Shown: positions 16,096-19,568 of the stretch, one piece after another
Numbering within the stretch: the stretch's first letter is position 1
Layout of the letters: each line of letters starts with the position of its first letter
NCBI GenBank assembly: GCA_035649575.1
Contig: DASRJH010000137.1
Location: 1 to 19,568 of the forward strand
DNA from: DASVAL01 sp035649575
GTDB lineage: Bacteria > Planctomycetota > UBA1135 > UBA2386
Length of the DNA: 19,568 nucleotides
Reading direction: 5' to 3'
Notes under the pieces: generated by a model
Databases searched by the model: none
Told to the model about the DNA's origin: nothing
What the model saw: the letters and a program-made list of their open reading frames with translations, nothing else
Translations under genes and position numbers: made by a program

Positions 16096-16228
16096 TTCCC
16101 AGCGCTCCGCTGGCCGCCGCTCGATTCCGGCCGCAGCGCGGATACCGTGCCCGTCCCCATGAAAGGCTGCGGCCGCGACACCTTCGCTCGCGGCACCCCT
16201 ACGGCCCCGGCCGGGCAGTCCTGAAGAC
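16096..16228. other. Short intergenic region before the ATP-grasp gene
   Basis: 133 bases. CGCTGGCCG (16108-16116) can pair with CGGCC and AGCG (16128-16138) with a 2-base bulge, a possible weak terminator for the upstream hydrolase gene, without a T-tract. No convincing promoter consensus is seen for the gene at 16229. Confidence 0.25.
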
Positions 16229-17710
16229 ATGCGCAACCTAGTCGTCGTCAACGACCCCAAAGAGTGGTCCTTCTCGCAGGACGGCGTCGACGTCGTCGCC
16301 GCGCGCAAGTATCTGACGCATCCGTCCTACACGACGCTCGACAAGGTCCGGCTCATCAACCTGTGCCGCTCGCTCGGCTATCAGAGGATCGGCTACTACG
16401 TGTCGCTGCTGGCCGATGCGCGCGGTCACAATCCGATGCCGAGCATCGAGACGATCCAGAACATGAAGGACCGCGCGATCGCGGCGATCGCCGGCAGCGA
16501 CCTGCAGGAGATCATCGACGGCTCGCTGGCCAAGGTGCACAGCGACGAATTCGTGCTCAGCGTCTACTTCGGCCGCAACATGGCGCAGCGGCACGAGCGG
16601 CTCGCGAGCGCGCTGTTCCGCATGTTCCCGAGCCCCTACCTGCAGGCGAACTTCACGAAGAGCGGGAAGTCGGGGCGCTGGCGGCTCGAGAGCATGAAGC
16701 CGATGGCGCTCGACGACATCCCGGAGCACCACAGCGGGTTCGCGCAGGAGGCCACGACGGACTTCCTGCAGCGGTCGCGCGTGCGGCCGCAGAAGCGCGC
16801 GCAGCGACCCTACGACCTCGCGATCCTCGTCGACCCGGACATGCCCGAACCGCCGTCGAACAAGAAGGCGCTGCAGAAGTTCGCGAAGGCCGGCGAGGAC
16901 GTCGGCTTCAACGTCGAGTTCATCCGGCAGGAGGACTACTCGCGGCTCGCCGAGTTCGACGCGCTGTTCATCCGCGAGACGACGGGCGTCAACCACTACT
17001 CGTTCCGCTTCGCGTGTCGCGCCGAGGCGCTCGGGCTCGTCGTGATCGACGATCCGGCGTCGATCCTGCGCTGCTCGAACAAGGTGTTCTTGGCCGAGAT
17101 GGCCGACCAGCAGGACATCCTCGTGCCGAACACGATGATCGTGCACCGTGGCAACGTCGACGACCTCGTGCCGCGCCTCGGCCTGCCCTGCGTGCTCAAG
17201 GAGCCCGACAGCTCGTTCTCGGCCGGCGTGCGCCGCGTGTCGACGATGGAGGAATTGTCGGAGCAGCTCGAAGCGATGCTCGAGAAGTCCGACCTCGTCA
17301 TCGCCCAGGGGTTCGTGCCGACCGATTTCGACTGGCGCATCGGCGTGCTCGACGGGCAGCCGCTGTTCGCGTGCCGCTACTTCATGGCCGACGGCCATTG
17401 GCAGATCCTCAAGCGCGACGCCGGCGGCAGGAAGGAGGACGCGGGGCGCGCCGAGACGCTGCCCGTCGAGATGGCGCCGACGCGCGTCGTCAAGACGGCG
17501 CTGCAGGCCGCCAACCACGTCGGCAAGGGCCTGTATGGCGTCGACCTCAAGGAGGTCGGCGGCAAGGTCTACATGATCGAGGTCAACGACAACCCGAACA
17601 TCGACGCGGGCTTCGAAGACCAGGTGCTCGGCGAGGACCTCTACCTGCGCGTGATGCGGACGTTCTTCGCGCGCGTGACCGCGCGGCATCGCGGTTGGGG
17701 GTCGGCGTGA
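16229..17710 (+). CDS. RimK-like ATP-grasp ligase with RLAN-type N-terminal domain
   Basis: A 493-residue cytoplasmic protein; no signal peptide is seen. Residues about 1-155 match the RimK-like ATP-grasp N-terminal domain (MRNLVVVNDPKEWSF, RKYLTHPSYTTLDKVRLINL, GYYVSLLADARGHNPMPS, SVYFGRN). Residues about 195-485 are an ATP-grasp domain: IRETTGVNHYSFRF, CSNKVFLAEM, the ATP-contacting lysine in CVLKEPDSSFSAGVRRVST (K324), VIAQGFVPTDFDWRIGVLDG, and the magnesium-binding IEVNDNPNIDAGFED (E451, N453, N455). RimK-type enzymes ligate amino acids, often glutamate, to a peptide or protein carboxylate; the substrate of the RLAN branch is unknown to me. The stop overlaps the start of the GCS2-type gene (GTGA). 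The 'RimK' label does not imply ribosomal protein S6 modification. Confidence 0.9.
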   Translation: MRNLVVVNDPKEWSFSQDGVDVVAARKYLTHPSYTTLDKVRLINLCRSLGYQRIGYYVSLLADARGHNPMPSIETIQNMKDRAIAAIAGSDLQEIIDGSLAKVHSDEFVLSVYFGRNMAQRHERLASALFRMFPSPYLQANFTKSGKSGRWRLESMKPMALDDIPEHHSGFAQEATTDFLQRSRVRPQKRAQRPYDLAILVDPDMPEPPSNKKALQKFAKAGEDVGFNVEFIRQEDYSRLAEFDALFIRETTGVNHYSFRFACRAEALGLVVIDDPASILRCSNKVFLAEMADQQDILVPNTMIVHRGNVDDLVPRLGLPCVLKEPDSSFSAGVRRVSTMEELSEQLEAMLEKSDLVIAQGFVPTDFDWRIGVLDGQPLFACRYFMADGHWQILKRDAGGRKEDAGRAETLPVEMAPTRVVKTALQAANHVGKGLYGVDLKEVGGKVYMIEVNDNPNIDAGFEDQVLGEDLYLRVMRTFFARVTARHRGWGSA

Positions 17711-18939
17711 CGCTCGGCCTGTTCGACGGCTACGGCGTGGAGCTCGAGTACATGGTCGTCGACCGGAGCTCGTGCGCGGTGCGACCGATCGTCGACGAGC
17801 TGCTCAAGCACTTCGCGGGCACGTATGCGGGCGAGTTCGAGGACGGCCCGATCGCGTGGTCGAACGAGCTCGCGCTGCACGTGCTCGAGACCAAGACGAA
17901 CGGACCGGCCGCGTCGTTCGCGGGTCTCGCGCGGGCCTTCCAGACGTCGCTGCAGCGCATCCAGGGCGCGTTGTCGCCGATGGGGGCGATGCTGATGCCG
18001 GGTGGCATGCACGCGACGATGGATCCGCGGTGCGAGTTCCGCCGCTGGCCCCACGACTACGCCGACGTCTACGCGGCCTACGACCGGATCTTCGACTGCC
18101 GTGGCCACGGCTGGTCGAACCTGCAGAGCTGTCACCTGAACCTGCCGTTCCGCGACGACGACGAGTTCGGTCGCCTGCACCTGGCGACCCGCGCGCTGTT
18201 GCCGCTGCTGCCGGCGCTCGCCGCGAGCTCGCCGTTCTGCGAAGGCCGGTTCACGGGTTGGCTCGATTGGCGGCTCCAGGTCTATCGGCACAACCAGGCG
18301 CGCGTGCCGTCCGTCACGGGTCACGTCGTGCCCGAGCCCATTGCTCTGCGTGAGCAGTATTTCGCAGAGATCCTCGAACCGATGTGGCGCGACATCGCGC
18401 CGTTCGATCCGGGTCGGCTGCTGCGCGAAGAGTGGCTCAACTCGCGCGGCGTCGTGGCGAAGTTCTTCCGCGACTCGCTCGAGATCCGCGTGCTCGACGT
18501 GCAGGAATGTCCGCCGGCCGATCTTGCGATCTGCGCGCTCGTCGTCGCGGTGCTGCGCGAGCTGTGCGCGGAACGCTGGTGCGATCGGAAGGCGCTCGCT
18601 GCGTTGCCGACCGAAGAGCTGGCGGCGGTGTTGTGGAGCACCTCGAAGGACGGCGAGCAGGCGGTCGTCGCACACGCGGGACTGCGGGCCGTGTTGGGGC
18701 TGCCGGCCGAACCGAGCACCGCGCACGAATGCTGGCGCATCCTCGCCGATCGTGCACTGCCGGACATCGCAGGGCTCGACCCGTTGCTCGAGCCTGCGCT
18801 GCACGCGCTGCTCGAACACGGCCCGCTGGCCCGCCGCATGCTGCGGGCGGTCGGCACCGAGCCGGATCGCGAATCGATGCTGCGGTTGCAGGCGCAGCTC
18901 GCGGACTGTCTGGCTCAGGGCACCGTGTTCGGCGCCTGA
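17707..18939 (+). CDS. GCS2-type carboxylate-amine ligase (glutamate-cysteine ligase-like)
   Basis: A 410-residue cytoplasmic protein of the glutamate-cysteine ligase 2-like family. Visible motifs are the acidic metal-binding GYGVELEYMVVD (8-19), ELALHVLETKTNGPA (54-68), LMPGGMHATMDP (96-107), a SCHLNLPF strand (141-148), GWLDWRLQVYRHNQARVPS (184-202) and RDSLEIRVLDVQECPPADLA (255-274). In this family ATP activates a carboxylate that is then joined to an amine. The GTG at 17707 overlaps the ATP-grasp stop by four bases; the frame is open upstream but that part is only the other gene read in another frame. Pairing with an RLAN ATP-grasp points to two successive or alternative ligations on one substrate. 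I cannot name substrate or product. It converges on the gene at 18949 with 9 bases between stops. Confidence 0.87.
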   Translation: MTLGLFDGYGVELEYMVVDRSSCAVRPIVDELLKHFAGTYAGEFEDGPIAWSNELALHVLETKTNGPAASFAGLARAFQTSLQRIQGALSPMGAMLMPGGMHATMDPRCEFRRWPHDYADVYAAYDRIFDCRGHGWSNLQSCHLNLPFRDDDEFGRLHLATRALLPLLPALAASSPFCEGRFTGWLDWRLQVYRHNQARVPSVTGHVVPEPIALREQYFAEILEPMWRDIAPFDPGRLLREEWLNSRGVVAKFFRDSLEIRVLDVQECPPADLAICALVVAVLRELCAERWCDRKALAALPTEELAAVLWSTSKDGEQAVVAHAGLRAVLGLPAEPSTAHECWRILADRALPDIAGLDPLLEPALHALLEHGPLARRMLRAVGTEPDRESMLRLQAQLADCLAQGTVFGA

Positions 18940-18948
18940 TCCGGCCCG

Positions 18949-19568
18949 CTATGGACAGCCCGTGCCGCCGGCGCGGATGCGCAGCCCGTTGCTGGCCGCG
19001 AGGAAGCCCAACATCGGGCCGCCGGGCACGAGCTCGAAGCCCTGGCAGTAGATGTCGAGCGGCGACAGTCCGGGTGGAATCGCGAGTCCGACCGATGCGG
19101 CGCCTGCGGAGTCCGCCTGCACGAGAGCGCTGATCGCGAGCTGGCTGCCGTCGAGGAACACCGTGCATCCGGACCCGAGCGGCAGGTTCGCGGGAGCCAG
19201 CGCGAACGCCGCGACGAGGAAGGCCGAGGGCGTCGTCTGGAACTGGATCGCGTAGGCGGGATTCGGCGACGCCGGCACGCCGTTCGGGAACGCAGAGGGA
19301 GCGGGTGTGCCGCAGCCATCTCCTAATTGCTCGGTGCCGAGCAGACCCGGCACTTGCGATGCGACCGCGACGGTCAGCGCACCCGGACCGATGCGCGCTT
19401 CGTCGAGCGTCACGGTGCCGGCGACCGGTGCTGCGTCGCAGTCGAACCAGAAGTTGTAGATGCAGTTCCAGTCGAGCGAGTTGTTCGCGCTGGCGAGGAA
19501 CGCGATCTCACTGGCCGAACGGCTCGCGGTCCACTGGTTCAGCGGGTCGCGGTCGATGTCGCGGAATC
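18949..19568 (-). CDS. Exported-type protein with shared C-terminal module, 3' part only
   Basis: The start lies beyond the right edge; the frame is open from there, giving 205 visible residues. The first part (SEIAFLASANNSLDWNCIYN, then FWFDCDAAPVAGTVTLDEAR) is a beta-rich segment of a kind I associate with planctomycete surface proteins. The last 115 or so residues are the C-terminal module: YAIQFQTTPSAFLVAAFAL, PLGSGCTVFLDGSQL, GAASVGLAIPPGLSPLDIYC, QGFELVPGG, and the ending LAASNGLRIRAGGTGCP. Paired cysteines (CGTP, GSGC, IYC, TGCP) may form disulphides. No catalytic motif is visible. The N-terminal domain that defines the protein is missing, so no function is offered. Confidence 0.7.
   Translation of the reverse strand, partial: FRDIDRDPLNQWTASRSASEIAFLASANNSLDWNCIYNFWFDCDAAPVAGTVTLDEARIGPGALTVAVASQVPGLLGTEQLGDGCGTPAPSAFPNGVPASPNPAYAIQFQTTPSAFLVAAFALAPANLPLGSGCTVFLDGSQLAISALVQADSAGAASVGLAIPPGLSPLDIYCQGFELVPGGPMLGFLAASNGLRIRAGGTGCP

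Noticed and set aside
16238..17689. Long minus-strand open frame opposite the ATP-grasp gene
   Set aside because: It has no recognisable motif, and the plus strand encodes complete RLAN and ATP-grasp motifs. It is an antisense shadow.
1..19568. CRISPR arrays, tRNA or rRNA genes, phage or defence clusters
   Set aside because: No regularly spaced repeats, cloverleaf-like sequences, rRNA-like segments or recognisable defence or phage proteins were seen on either strand by reading. A tRNA search program could not be run.

Overview
The window is GC-rich, densely coding bacterial DNA. I read it as a Planctomycetota-like chromosome, probably from an uncultured lineage. The reasons are the many Sec-exported proteins of unknown role, several ending in the same kind of C-terminal beta-rich module; a menaquinone gene of the futalosine pathway; multihaem c-type cytochromes; and few clear Shine-Dalgarno sites. 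The phylum is inferred from gene style, not from a marker gene, so another deep-branching Gram-negative phylum is possible.

Layout. 1-1174: two convergent multihaem cytochrome genes, the 3' end of a NapC/NirT-type cytochrome (+) and a complete c554-like cytochrome (-). 1175-3078: a decayed stretch with a 5' fragment of a phosphotransferase-like kinase gene, a vapC-type PIN toxin broken by a frameshift and a stop, an intact vapB-type antitoxin, and a second, longer but truncated copy of the kinase gene. 3131-8698: four exported proteins in alternating orientation: a beta-propeller-like protein, a triple-FKBP protein, a Vgb/NHL-like propeller with one EF-hand-like calcium loop, and a protein ending in a DUF5329 domain. 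8829-10217: an exported class C beta-lactamase-type serine hydrolase. 10231-11265: class II dihydroorotase (pyrC). 11539-14046: a large exported subtilase. 14111-16095: mqnD translationally coupled to a membrane-anchored alpha/beta hydrolase. 16229-18939: a RimK-like ATP-grasp ligase with an RLAN-type N-terminal domain, coupled to a GCS2-type (glutamate-cysteine ligase-like) enzyme. 18949-19568: the 3' part of another exported protein (-) carrying the shared C-terminal module.

How the genes relate. MqnD and the two cytochromes fit a menaquinone-based respiratory chain, although they are not adjacent. The ATP-grasp/GCS2 pair is the clearest candidate for a poorly characterised biochemical system: two amide-bond-forming enzymes joined by a 4-base start/stop overlap, which suggests a small peptide-like product or a protein modification. 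At least three exported proteins here share a C-terminal module that may act in export, anchoring or assembly. I saw no CRISPR array, tRNA, rRNA, transposase or phage gene. The decayed toxin-antitoxin/kinase stretch is the only sign of past mobility.
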